Shown here: piece by piece, positions 33,421-44,542 of the stretch | How positions within the stretch are numbered: position 1 is the first letter of the stretch | Layout of the letters: each line of letters opens with the position of its first letter | DNA from: Rostratula benghalensis | Lineage: Eukaryota; Chordata; Aves; Charadriiformes; Rostratulidae | DNA: 64,000 nucleotides | Assembly: GCA_013399305.1 (NCBI GenBank) | Contig: VXAI01000647.1 | Location: 97,250-161,249, forward strand | Direction of reading: 5' to 3' | The notes under the pieces: generated by a model | The model's input: the letters and a program-made list of their open reading frames with translations, nothing else | The model's database searches: none | What the model was told of the DNA's origin: nothing | Made by a program: the position numbers and the translations under genes

Positions 33421-34299
33421 ACTGCCAAGAAACAATGGTAATTTTCTGCCATTTTTCAACATTTTCTTTTTACAGCTATTGACTTAATCTTTTTATGTGT
33501 TTCTATATGTGTGTGTGTGTATATAGATACATATGAAAAATACTTGGCTTAGTTTGTCCCAATTCTAGGGTGGTCTCAAGGTAATATTGCCAAATCTATC
33601 TCTTTTTTATGAAGTTTTTTTCTTCTTTTAGAAGGTATGTTTGAATATTTTAATGTGTTACAAAAGACTGGTGCTGGAGAGGATTAGGTGGTGGATGGTA
33701 AATGGCTGACAACAGGATAAATATGTTTCTGTGTAGGATCTTTTCTTTGAGTAAAGTAAGATTTGTGTGCTGAATTATTATTTGGAGAGTACTAACAAAT
33801 CATAATTTTCTCTTTGGAAAATGATTGGATAATAATAAGAATTTTTATCAGTATCCCTATTGTTGCATTCCTTTTATTTTACCTGCAAGCGATGGTGAAA
33901 GCCTCTAAGTAGACAAAAGATAGTTAAGTATGTAGCTCTCCAAATTAAATGGAAATTGGACACTTCACAAATTTCTTTCTGAAGTGATTAGTGTAAAAAT
34001 GGAGAGTAACAGCATAATATCAACCGGATCCATAGAGGAAGATATGGGAAATAGGTGGGGGAAGAATTGCTGAAAGTCTGAAGAGCAGCTGAGAGAGAAA
34101 AATGTAGGTTAGGCATTGGCTTCAGTTCCAAGATAAAGCTCTTGTTGTGGTCACTGTTGGTGCAATGAGCTGCTTTAGGGTGTCCTACTCATGGGGCAGG
34201 TGGTGACTTTCCCTGACTTGTGCTGGGTGAGTTGTAGGTAGAGACAAGGATATGGAAACAGGATTGTGCAACCAATCCATTCTTCTGACTCATTAACTC
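33421..34299. other. Non-coding sequence
   Basis: No gene recognised. A short (TG)n tract lies at 33509-33520. Confidence 0.55.
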
Positions 34300-34954
34300 T
34301 GTGGAGAAGGACTTGGGAGTCTTGGTGGACATTGAGTTGACTATGAGCCAGCAATGGGCCATTGTGGTCAAGAAGGCCAATGGTCTCCTGGGAGGCATTA
34401 GAAAGAGCGTGGCCAGCAGGTGGAGGGAGATCATCCTCCCTCTGTGCTCTGCCTGGGTCCAGTTCTGGGATCCCCAGTTCAAGAGAGACAGGGAACTGCT
34501 AGAGAGGGGACAGCAGGGGCTACAAAGATGATCAAGGGACTGGAGCATCTCTCTTACAAGGAAAGGTTGAGGGACATGGGGCTATTTAGCCTGGAGAGGA
34601 GCAGACTGAGAGGGGATCTCATCGATGGTGAGCAATAAAGGGTGGGTGTCAAGAGGACGGAGCGAGACTCTTCTCAGTGATGCCCAGGGACAGGACAGGG
34701 GGCAACGGGCACAAGATGGAACACGGGAAAGTCCATCTGAACATGAGGAGGAACTTCTTTGCTGTGAGGGTGGCAGAGCCCTGGCAGAGGCTGCCCAGAG
34801 AGGTGGTGGAGTCTCCTTCTCTGGAGACATTCCAACCCCACCTGGACACCTTCCTGTGGGACCTGCTCTGGGTGGGACCTGCTCTGACAGGGGGTTGGAC
34901 ACTGGATGATCTCTAGAGGTTTCCTTCAACTCCTGCCAGTCTGAATCTGTGATT
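34300..34954 (+). mobile_element. CR1, about 655 bp, with ORF2 C-terminus
   Basis: Plus-strand CR1. The frame at 34301-34531 gives [24 protein letters not shown], then directly WVQFW. Eight codons (LGRPHLEH in other copies) are missing, an in-frame 24-bp loss. A frameshift near 34515 moves the ORF2 end to another frame ([17 protein letters not shown]). The 3' part has GACCTGCTCTGGGTG, GATGATCTCTAGAGG and CTGAATCTGTGATT. It shares the variant GAGCAATAAAGGGTGGG-like stretch with the copy at 43032, so both come from one subfamily. Confidence 0.95.
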
Positions 34955-37139
34955 AACAAATTTGATTTTCTTGAAAAAGCTTTTTATAATTTAACAAGTC
35001 CTGTGGTTTAAAACTAAGTGTTTCCATTTGGGACATCTCTAGGAAGATATAAAGCAAGAAGAAGCTGAACTTTACCCAAGAGGTGACATGGAGGTTCTCA
35101 CCAGACGTGAGAAATCCAGTACCCTCCTTTGTCTAACAGGAATTAAATATATGTTCCCTCACTTTCTAAGAGATTCCCTTGATCACCCACCAGTGAAGGA
35201 AACACATTTTTTTCAGGTAATGACTTTGACCCTTTGTCCATTTTATAAATAAATAAAGAAAGAGGCACTGTTGCAGGGAAGTGAACATAAGTGTCCCATT
35301 TCCAAAGGAGTGTCTGAAAATCCACAGGGCTTTGAGTTGCTCTTAATCCCTTGCACCACAGTTTGATGCTAGTAGAGATTATCACTACATGACCTAAAAT
35401 ATATTTTTCAGGGAGTGCACTTGGAGGAATTTGCTGGTAAATCATTAGGAACCTGAAAGCAAGTAGGAAAAAGAGTTTAGGTGCTAAATCAGCACGGCAC
35501 AGCAGAAACACGCTGCCAGGGATGGAACAAATGCTGATGTAGGGCAAGTGCAGTTTTCCTCTTCACTTTGAAGACTAACAAGGTGAGGAAAACTCTGCTT
35601 TCCACAGAATGCATGATCATAAATTACAATTATTATGATAAATTATTAGGTTAATAAAGAAAGATTAAAAAAATGACCTCATACACTTAGTGGAATATGA
35701 GGGCCATCAGGTGAACATTCTGGGAATGAGCAACTCCCCTCTGTACTTGATTCTTCAGGTTCTGCATGCTCACGTGCTGGTTTTTTAACATTGGTACGAG
35801 GAAACTGAGAAGCAAGCACATTTCGCTTGCCCTAGAGAAAGACGTTCACAGAGAAAGTTTACTAAAGATGAGAAATTTAATTAGAACATGTGTTGTTGCT
35901 AGAACTTGCTACCGGAGAGGACAGGAAAGAGGACAACCCTTGAGCCATGTAGGGAAGGACCATGGCAGCTTTTGACAGCCAACCCACCAATCCAGGGTTC
36001 TTTAGCAATAAATACTGGAGTATTAAAGTGGAGGTTGTGGTTTTTCTGCAGTAAAGATCCAGGAAAGAGTCAATTTTTTGAAAAATAGTCCCTGGGGAAA
36101 AAGACATAATTAAAATAGTGGGTATTCAGATGACATAAAAAGAGATTGAAGACAGTGGTAAGGGCCTCTTTGAAAAACTGAAATTATGTTAGTTCTTCCA
36201 GCAAAGTGATGAGGTTAAATGCATATTTGCAAGGTCATACAGAATATAAGAAGAAAAGGCAGGATTTTTGCTCCCTCTGCCCCCTCCTCCTTCTCTATGG
36301 AAATACAACTCTAAACTCTCTTGTGTGAGAAAGACAAGTCTGGAGTTGTTCACTTATGTTTCTACTGCTTTCCTACGAGCATCACCCTGGGGTCATTCTG
36401 CCACTTTGAGATAATACCTTCACTTCACACCCCGGAGGCTGAAGAACCTATTAAAATACTTGGAAACTTTGGTCAAATCCTGAGAACCACGGAAAAAACA
36501 CAGAAATATTTGTTAGAGTGAGATGTTCTTTCCCATCCCCCCCTCAAGAGTGAACAGAAGTAGGTTTTGTATCCAAATATCTTATTACTCCTTATAAATG
36601 AAAAGCCTTCTCAATAAAGAAGTGTCAGAGATCCATGGCAAAGAGAAGGATGTGTATTTTAAAATGCTGTCCGTGAGCAGAGCAGTGTTTCCCATCGGAA
36701 CAGAACCCAACACAAAATCAGCTTCTGTGTGAGGTGAACAATTTTTTTTTTTTTTTACATTTACTCATTTTTGAACAAAAGTTCCATCCTATGTAAATCT
36801 ATGAAAAAAATGTGCCTAACTAGGAGATGGATCTCTGCAAACTGCCAGATGACCCGTGAGATCTTCTCATGAAAAAAACACCAATACAGAGCCGTAAGTG
36901 AACAGGGAGAGAGTGTTGCCTTGTAAAAAAGAGTTCAGCTGGGAACGGAGAAGAAAATTGCAATGCTGAAAAGAATGAAAGAGAGAGAGAAAGAAAAATG
37001 ATGCACTCCTGTAATTAGAGCAGATCAGGATGAATAATGATTTAGGATAGATAAAACCAGGGAAGGTTTTCAGCAATAGGTTCCTAAAGTTAAATTCTAA
37101 ATTTTGGTAGCATTTTTCCGAAGTTGTGAATGTCTAACG
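34955..37139. other. Repeat-poor non-coding sequence
   Basis: No gene or mobile element recognised. A 134-codon minus frame at 35143-35547 has no family motif and no exon boundary that I can support. A T run lies at 36742-36756. Confidence 0.5.
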
Positions 37140-38620
37140 CCGCCATCAGAATCAAATTCTGATCGATTCTCGAGGTAAATAGAAATGAGTCATCTCAATT
37201 AAGTGTGTGGGGTTAAAGTACCATCTTGTTTGACTGCATTTTCGTTCTGTCTTGTGAAAATGCTGTAAAATTCTGAGAGGTGTGGGGTCCTCCTGGCACC
37301 GCCGTCAGCTCTTCCCGAGAGGTCGCGTTGCTCGGGGAGAGAGAAGGTGATCGCTACGGTTTCATCCAAAGTGTTTCCCCTCGTGTGCAAATTGTGCCAT
37401 CACTTCTGAAGTGTGGAGAACCGAGAGTCTCTGTGGGATTTGGGTGGATGGACCACTTGCATTTTTTTATTGGGTTTCGCTTGGCAGGTCTCTGACTGCT
37501 AATTTTGCAAAGGCCCTGAGGTCGTACCCGTACGTGTAATGGCCTGCAGGTCAGAGGAATGCGTTCAAAGAAGCAGAAACATGAACTGGCCCCATATTCA
37601 ATACCTCCTTGAGTAGATCCCAAACTTCCAAGGTCTTTTTTGCCTGGCACAAACAATGCTGGCAGATTTTTAAAGGAGCAGTACAGCTTGTTTCTTAGAA
37701 AATAACGTTAAAGCAGGGGTCAAGCTATCACATTAATTACCTGGAGGTCATTTTGGAGAAAATTACTATCAAATGTGTTGAAAAAGGTTTTATATTCTCC
37801 CAGAAATTATGATCTGCTGTTTCTATGGAAACCACAACGGTAGTTCATAAAAGCTCTTTAATGGAGGTTTACAAAAGCTTAACATCCTGAAGTCTAGCAA
37901 CATCTCCGGAAAAAGCACCAACTCTCACCCAGGGAAGGCTCATTTTGTCTCTGCCACAACTCTTTGATTCCAGCCAGAGCTACATCAGACGTGAACCGAG
38001 CCCCCCAGCATTTAATAGTTTTATGAGATATGGGGATAAATATTATAAAATAATATTTGACTTGTAATCCTCAAATCTTTCTCCTCTGTTGGACGCACAC
38101 GCGCTTGTCATGCTGTCACCCTGATGAAATAGAACAAATCTTGGAGGAATAGAACTGTTCAAAAATGAACGTTATTTCCGTCTGTAGAACATTCTGGCCT
38201 AAGATTTTATTTTTTGCTATTTCCATGTTCCGGTAGCCGTGCTTTTCTGCTGGGCTCAGGCTGGAGCAAGGCTGAACATTCCGCTCTTTTTACACCGGCT
38301 TAACTTTAAGCCTGCGAATAGGGATATTGACTTCCATGCATAAAGAGAGAAGAAAATGCTTAAGTGCTTTACTGACCAGAAGCCAGATTGCTCAGCTCCC
38401 AGCAAGAGCCTGCCCAATATCAATGATTAATAATAATTAAAACTAGAATTTGTGTTTTCTTAGTTTATTGATAACTTAACCAAGATTAACATTCCTTTTC
38501 TCTCCCATACGTGCACCGAAGTCTGTTTCTTCAGTGAGATCTCATCATTAAAAATTGTCCTGAGGATCAATGGACAGACGTTCCCTCTTTTTTAGTCGAG
38601 AGGACTAATAAATGGGAATC
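37140..38620. promoter_or_regulatory. Candidate regulatory block with retained CpG sites
   Basis: Repeat-free. From about 37300 to 37540 CpG sites are unusually frequent for this window (eight in 37300-37359, for example in GGTCGCGTTGCTCGG and GATCGCTACGG). The rest, 37680-38620, is AT-rich with homeobox-like words (ACATTAATTACC, CAATGATTAATAATAATTAA) and scattered CpG (ACGCACACGCGC). No coding signal: the open frames at 37280-37656 cover both strands. CpG retention suggests constraint or low methylation; this is an inference. Confidence 0.35.
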
Positions 38621-40691
38621 TTGCCAAAATGAGGAATGATGTGATATCATAGTTTAAAGTGCAGTCAGGGTTATTACTGTGATTTTTGGAAGATTCAAAA
38701 TATTGCTGATTTGCTGACAAGCCTTTCCTATAAATCTTTAAAACTCAGTAGCAGTCCCAGGTTAAAAAAAAAAAACAACATGTGGGTGGAGAAATGGTGA
38801 AGAACAGGCCATTACATGATTTAATGGAAGTGATAGAAACACCCTTCTAGCATGTGCCTGCAAATATTAGTTCTATATGATTTTTCTGCTTTCTGCTAAG
38901 ACTTTTGAATAACTCCCATTTGTTTAGGGTAATGAACAACTTTATGGGATTGAACCAAAGACTATTTGCAGAGTATTGGATCGTTAATGTTTTTCTCTAT
39001 TTGCTAATAGACATGTAAGCGGTTTAGGATGAAGTTAATAATAAAAGTTTGCTCATCTGCATAAGAAGTGGATTTTCTACTTTTGCTAAATGGATATCAG
39101 ATGAAAGGGGAGAGAAAAGAACGGCTAAAATTTGTTTGCCTCATTAGCAATGTTTTAAATGGAATTCTCCAGTTATTCCTCCTTTGGTTTGGTGTGTGCA
39201 CTAAGACTCCTTTTGGAGGAAACTCAACCAGCTCATCATATTGGAAAATAAAATAAACCAATAGCCAAATAACCCAGTAAACATAAATAAGCTCCGTAGG
39301 TAATAATACTACTAAATATTTTGGTTTCTAGGGAGACCTTGATTCTATTACAACCTTTTCCTGTTGAGGATCCAAGGCCAAACGCCATACACAACGAGGA
39401 CCCAAAATTTCCATTTCTATTGCGCGGGTTCACTTCAGTTGAACCTTTGCTTGGGTCTGTATCTGTCACCTCTCAGTCGCAGGACTCAGCCTAATAGAAA
39501 ATTAACCTCCTGTCTCACCTACCGCCCAACCCAGCTTCTGTGACAGTGTTTTTATTGCTGTGCTATTCCTAAAATACTTAAAAGGACTCAGTATAATCAA
39601 ATCCCCACCATAATTTGTCTTCCAAATAAGTAATTCTTAAAATTCTCAAACCTATTTTCAATACAGTATTTAAGATTACATTAATAATTAGTAATCGTTA
39701 ACTTGATTAATTATTTTCATGAAAGGAATGAAAATACTAGTTATAAGCATAAATATAGAGGTAATAAAATAGGTGGTTTTGGGGGTTTTTTTGATGTTTT
39801 TTTTTTCTTTTTTTTTTGCCCAAGGAAACTCTTGATTAAACATTGGTAGAGAATGTGTGATACTACTTTGCTTTTAGATGCCTGATTTCTAAGAACTGTG
39901 TGTCTCTTAGGTACATGGGCTCTGTAAGTAGAAAAAAAACCCAATGAGCAATAGAGTTTAAATCTCAGTAACCTGCTTCGAAATTTGGCTGTCAAAGACC
40001 CATGTAATTTCACTCCTTGGAGCATTGCCGAGAATATTTATTTAATTAAATATCATCTGTTTCCTCATTAATATGTGGTTCTTCTTGACTATTTTGTTGT
40101 TTCCTTTGTGCAGAAATCATCCAATAAATTTGCATCAGCCCTGATGTGTTTTCTTCATTAGATGCTTGGGATGATGAGTCCCCAGACAGGCCTTAATTTG
40201 ATTTACAGTGTGGAAAGAATTGAACCTTTTTACAAATTAAAACCAAAATGAAACAAACCATAACAGAACAACCTTCACCGAAGCTCGGAGAAGTGCTACC
40301 ATTTGTTCTTTTCCTTTTGATAAACAATGTAAAGGAACTGCACCGGTGTCATAGCAAACTGCCGTCGTAAATTTAATTCTAGACCCATTTGTTTGTACTC
40401 CATTAAATAGTCCTTACTAAATCAAGAATTATCTTCAGCTTAAACCTAAAACATGTTTCTCTTCCTTCTGGTATGACTTTTCGTTAGTTTAAACTGTTCC
40501 AAGTTAAATTTTGAGACAGCGTTTTCTGGGATTCAAAGTAAGGTATTAATCCATGTGAGCGAATAAGTGCAAATCCCATGTGCCAGTGGTGGGTAATGCA
40601 GCCCAACGCTTCAGCTGGGAATGGGATTTGCCCAGCCCTATCATAGCTGTCCCCCAGAATTTAATTGTAGCTGCTCCCCTGCCAGTTTATC
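38621..40691. other. Repeat-poor non-coding sequence
   Basis: No gene recognised. A T-rich tract lies at 39775-39818. A perfect POU octamer, ATTTGCAT, at 40128-40135 is followed by a small inverted repeat CATCAG-CC-CTGATG. Confidence 0.5.
39775..39818. repeat. T-rich tract
   Basis: T runs broken by GGGGG and single G or C bases. Confidence 0.85.
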
Positions 40692-41785
40692 ACACAGAAT
40701 CACAGAATCACATCATGCCATGGGGTTGAAAGGCACCTCTAGAGGTCATCCAGTCCAACCCCTCTGCCTAAGCAGGTCCACCAAGAGCAGGTCCCACAGG
40801 AACGTGTCCAGGCAGGTTTTGAGTGTCTCTAGAGTTGGAGACTCCACCACCTCTATGGGCCACCACCTCACCAGCCTCTGCCAGGGCTCTGCCACCCTCA
40901 TGGGGAAGAAGTTCCTCCTCATGTTGAGATGGAACTTGTTATGTTCAAGTTTGTGCCCATTTCCTCCTGTCCTGTCACTGGGCAGCACTGAGAAAAGACC
41001 AGCTCCATCCTCCTGACACCCACCCTTGAAGTATTTCTGGACGTTGATCAGATCCCCCCTCAGCCTTCTCTTCTCCAGACTGAACAGACCCAAGTCCCGC
41101 AACCTTTCATCATAAGAGAGATACTCCAGGCCCCTCATCATCTTTGTAGTCCTCTGGGATCCCCTCTCCAGCAGTTCCCTGTCCTTCTTGAACTGAGGGG
41201 GCCCAGAACTGGTCCCAGTGCTCCAGATGGGGTCTCCCCAGTGCAGAGCAGAGGGGCAGGATGACCTCCCTCCACCTGCTGATCACATGCTCCTTGATGC
41301 ACCTCAGGATGCCGTTGGCCTTCTTGGCCACAAGGACACATTGCTGGCTCCTGGGCATGCTGGTGTCCACCAGAACTTCCAGGCTTTTTTCCTCGGAGAT
41401 GCTCTACAGCAGGTGAGCTTCCAATCTGTACTGGTGCAGGGGGTTATTCCTCCCCAGGTGCAGGAGGAGTGACCTTGTTGAATTTCATCTTCTCTGCACA
41501 ACTCTCCAGCCTGTCCATGTCTTGCTGGATGGTGGCACAGCCTTCTGCTGTGCCAGCCACCCCTCGCAGTTTCATGTCATTGGCAAACTGAGGGGACATT
41601 CCATATCTTCATTTGGGTCATGGATGAACATACTGAAGATCACAACACTCTGAGCTCTGTCTTTCCGCCACTTTTCAGTCCACCTCACTGACCATTCATC
41701 TAGAACATTCATGTAATGCATAAAATAAAATAATATCCCCTCTGGTTTAGAATCTGAGAAGGTGTTAGACAGACTTTTGCTCTCC
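40692..41785 (-). mobile_element. Longest CR1 copy, about 1.1 kb
   Basis: Reverse CR1 starting CACAGAATCACAGAATCACA. It runs through the whole ORF2 end and further upstream than any other copy here: CTCTCCAGCCTGTCCATGTC, TTGCTGGATGGTGGCACAGC, GTTTCATGTCATTGGCAAAC, GGGTCATGGATGAACA, CTCTGAGCTCTGTC, CAGTCCACCTCACTGACC. Beyond about 41720 the match fades. Near 40846-40870 a CCACCACCTC word is duplicated, adding codons to ORF2. It is 5'-truncated, with no ORF1. Confidence 0.95.
40746..41376 (-). pseudogene. CR1 ORF2 (reverse transcriptase) C-terminal remnant
   Basis: Two minus-strand frames join to give the end of CR1 ORF2. The upstream frame reads [37 protein letters not shown] and QFWAP, then is thrown out of register by one extra base near 41196 (in the C-rich word before CAGTTCAAG on the coding strand). 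The downstream frame resumes with [19 protein letters not shown] and [14 protein letters not shown]. The latter contains an extra VRWWPIE-like insertion from a small duplication. It is dead as a gene; the family function is endonuclease/reverse transcriptase. Confidence 0.9.
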
Positions 41786-43031
41786 AACTTGCGCTGCTAT
41801 TGTGCTTTAAAATCAAGCCCAGCCAATACCTAAAATCACACTTGATGTTGATGGAAGTGGGGTAGAATTAGTACAGATTCAAGGCAAGCTTAAGAAAGCC
41901 AAATGAACTAATTAGTAGGAGTATTAGATCATTGTGTACTATCCACCACTTCATTGAGTTAGAACAGCCTGGGAGTGGATTTTCACAGTTTTTTGTTTTG
42001 ATGGAAGAAAGCAACGTGCCTTGAGGCTTCAGCTTTAAATTCCAGATTGAGAAGTCCAGAGGAAGAGTTGTTACAGTGAGCAAGCCAAGATCTACATTCA
42101 AATTCCTATTTCAAAAACAGAGAGGCAACTGGAACCCTTTCATTAAATGATTGCAAAGATTTTTGTTTTAAGCATGGGTAAAAATGGCATTTTTAACCTG
42201 AAACTGTTCTGATGGGTGGCTGAATTAAAGTTACCTGGAATTTATCAAAATTGAGTAGGTATAGACATTGGTATGGAAACATTTTCTCCAGGTGATGGAG
42301 GTCTGGCAGTATTACAGGCAATGTGAAAGAAATCTACTCTGAGCAATGGGCAAGCTTCATTATAAGTGTATTATCTCTGCAGCTACCATGCTGAGTTTCT
42401 AATTGAAAAAATCACGGTCATTGTTTTTGTATTTTCCTTGTAATGAACGATTCTGATTTCTCTGAGTGATTTCTAATAATTTTGCGGCTTGATCCTAGTT
42501 TGAAGTTTAGTCAGCAAATATAAACCTTAATTTTGGAAAATACTACTGGTGTGGCGCACCTTTTCCTGGCAGATTATGCAGTCGAATAAGATTTTCTTGT
42601 GGTTAATTGTGTGCAATTGTGGTTCTGAGCCCGCTTCTGCAGAGGAATTGCTGCTTTGGCATAAACGTAGCAGGTTCTGAGATTTTCTTCTTGCTCATAT
42701 CTCACATGAGCCTTTTCTAGGAGGATGTTTTGAGATCAGCTTTCTCTCAGGCAGGATGCCCACATACATGGCAGCGCTAATGGGAGCGACCCTGACCCCC
42801 AGGAGCCTTCTGTGTCCTTCACCTGGATGAGAACCAACGTGTTACCACGTGTTTGTTACACATAATAAAATAACAGAGGGGCAGTACCTCTTGCGACCGT
42901 ATTTCTGCATCGTAATTATTGTCTTGAGATTTATAAAGATATGAGTTTGGCAGGAGTGTGTCTTATACATCAAGTACGTGTACTTTATAATGAAGTTCTG
43001 TTAGACTGGAGAAATGGTTTGGTTGATGTCC
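41786..43031. other. Non-coding sequence
   Basis: No gene recognised. A CACGTG E-box occurs near 42846. Confidence 0.5.
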
Positions 43032-43476
43032 TGTGTCTGGTTCTGGGCTCCCCAGTTCAAGAAGGACAGGGAACTGCTGGAGAGAGTCCAGTGGAGGCTA
43101 CAAGGATGATGAAGTGGCTGGAGCATGAGGCTGTTCAGCTGGAGAAGAGCAGACTGAGAGGGGATCTTATCGATGCTGAGCAATAGCTAAAGGGTGGGTA
43201 ACAAGAGGATGGGGCCAGACTCTTTCAGTGATGCCCAGGGACAGGCCAAGGGGCAATGGGCACAAGATAGAACACGGGAAAGTCCATCTGAACATGAGGA
43301 AAAACTTCTTCCCTGTGAGGGTGGCAGAGCCCTGGCAGAGGCTGCCCAGAGAGGTGGTGGGGTCTCCTTCTCTGGAGGCATTCCAACCCCACCTGGACAC
43401 TTTCCTGTGGGACCTGCTCTGGGTGACCCTGCTTTGGCAGGGGGTTGGACTGGATGATCTCCAGAGGTCCCTTCCA
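43032..43476 (+). mobile_element. CR1, about 445 bp, lacking its 3' tail
   Basis: Plus-strand CR1: TTCTGGGCTCCCCAGTTCAA, GAAGGACAGGGAACTGCTGG, AAGAGCAGACTGAGAGGGGA, GATGCTGAGCAATAGC, GAACACGGGAAAGTCCATCT, TGACCCTGCTTTGGCAGGGG and GATCTCCAGAGGTCCCTTCC. It then stops abruptly, without the AACC...ATTCTGTG tail. Part of the LSYEERLRDL region is also missing (the sequence jumps from GGCTGGAGCATG to AGGCTGTTCAGC). It is a sister of the copy at 34300. Confidence 0.95.
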
Positions 43477-44378
43477 TTGATTTCTTTTTCTGAGCCAGAC
43501 TTCTATTTGGAAGTCTTCCCCCCTGCTTTTCAGGGCTTAGGTCTTTGGAAATATTATCCTCACCTTAAACTGTTAAAGTGCCTGTAATTCCCTCTCCCAG
43601 TTCAGGAAGGAGGTGACAAATTTAAGGGCTGAATTCAAATCTTCTGAATCTGACTGTAGTGTATTTAGAGTTCCCACGGTTTAGATCCATGATTGTAACT
43701 GCTGTGACTTCTTTCCCTAAGTCACCTAATTTCCCTGTATTAAATCTTTTTTCTTGTCAAGAACTAGCACTAATTCAAATTATATCTCTTTCCGTTGCTG
43801 ATTAAGTCATTAACATTTAATACTGATTTGAACATCAAAACCACTAATCAAGCACAAATATTAATGGCTCTGTTTTGTGGCTTTTCCTCTGACCGAGGTT
43901 GTGAGCTCTGCGGGTCTGTTATGGCCCCCGAGTTCCCAGGGCACAACCTGTTTCTGCTTCAGCCTTTCTGCTGGTTGGGTGTGAGGAAAGGTTGGAGGGA
44001 TTTTTTTACCTTCCTCCTTTTGTTTCCCAAAGCAATTCCTTGCTGGTGGCAATGTGATCTCTTTGGGACAACGCGAGCCCTCTCCATTCCCGCCACCCTC
44101 CTTCACTTTGTCATCACTCCAGACTTTTCCCTCCTCCTTCATCTTAACTCTGCCTGTGGACTTCTTTATGGGAAGGTGGATGGATACTATTTTGATGGCC
44201 GTAAAAATGGTGCTGCTGGGTGTGGTAGAGGGAAGACTGCATGGATAAATGAAGATGATCAACTGATCTGCTAATTAATCAGTCTAGATAACCTCACGAT
44301 TTCAAATTTATGAATCTTTCCTTTCGAAACAGGACTTCTTTCATTCACGGTCTTTCTTCCTGAGCTTGAGTATTATTG
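43477..44378. other. Non-coding sequence
   Basis: No gene recognised. A 159-codon plus frame at 43795-44274 overlaps a 133-codon minus frame over the same bases and shows no family motif, so neither is called. Confidence 0.45.
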
Positions 44379-44542
44379 TTGCCCAGAGAAGCTGTGGAAG
44401 CTCCATCCCTGGAAGTGTTGAAGGCCAGGCTGGATGGGGCTTTGAGCAACCTGGTCTGGTGGGAGGTGTCCCTGCCCAGGGCAGGGGGCTTGGAACAAGA
44501 TGATCTTTAAGGTCCCTTCCAACTCTAACCATTCTATGGTTC
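44379..44542 (+). mobile_element. CR1 3' end, about 165 bp
   Basis: Plus-strand: TTGCCCAGAGAAGCTGTGGA, GAAGGCCAGGCTGGATGGGG, TTTGAGCAACCTGGTCTGGT, GGTGTCCCTGCCCAGGGCAG, ATGATCTTTAAGGTCCCTTC and ACCATTCTATGGTTCTC. It resembles the copy at 17469. Confidence 0.95.

Noticed and set aside
35143..35547. 134-codon minus-strand frame
   Set aside because: No domain, hydrophobic low-information sequence, and no exon boundaries seen.
43795..44274. 159-codon plus-strand frame
   Set aside because: A 133-codon minus frame covers the same bases. The peptide has no recognisable domain, so chance is more likely than a gene.
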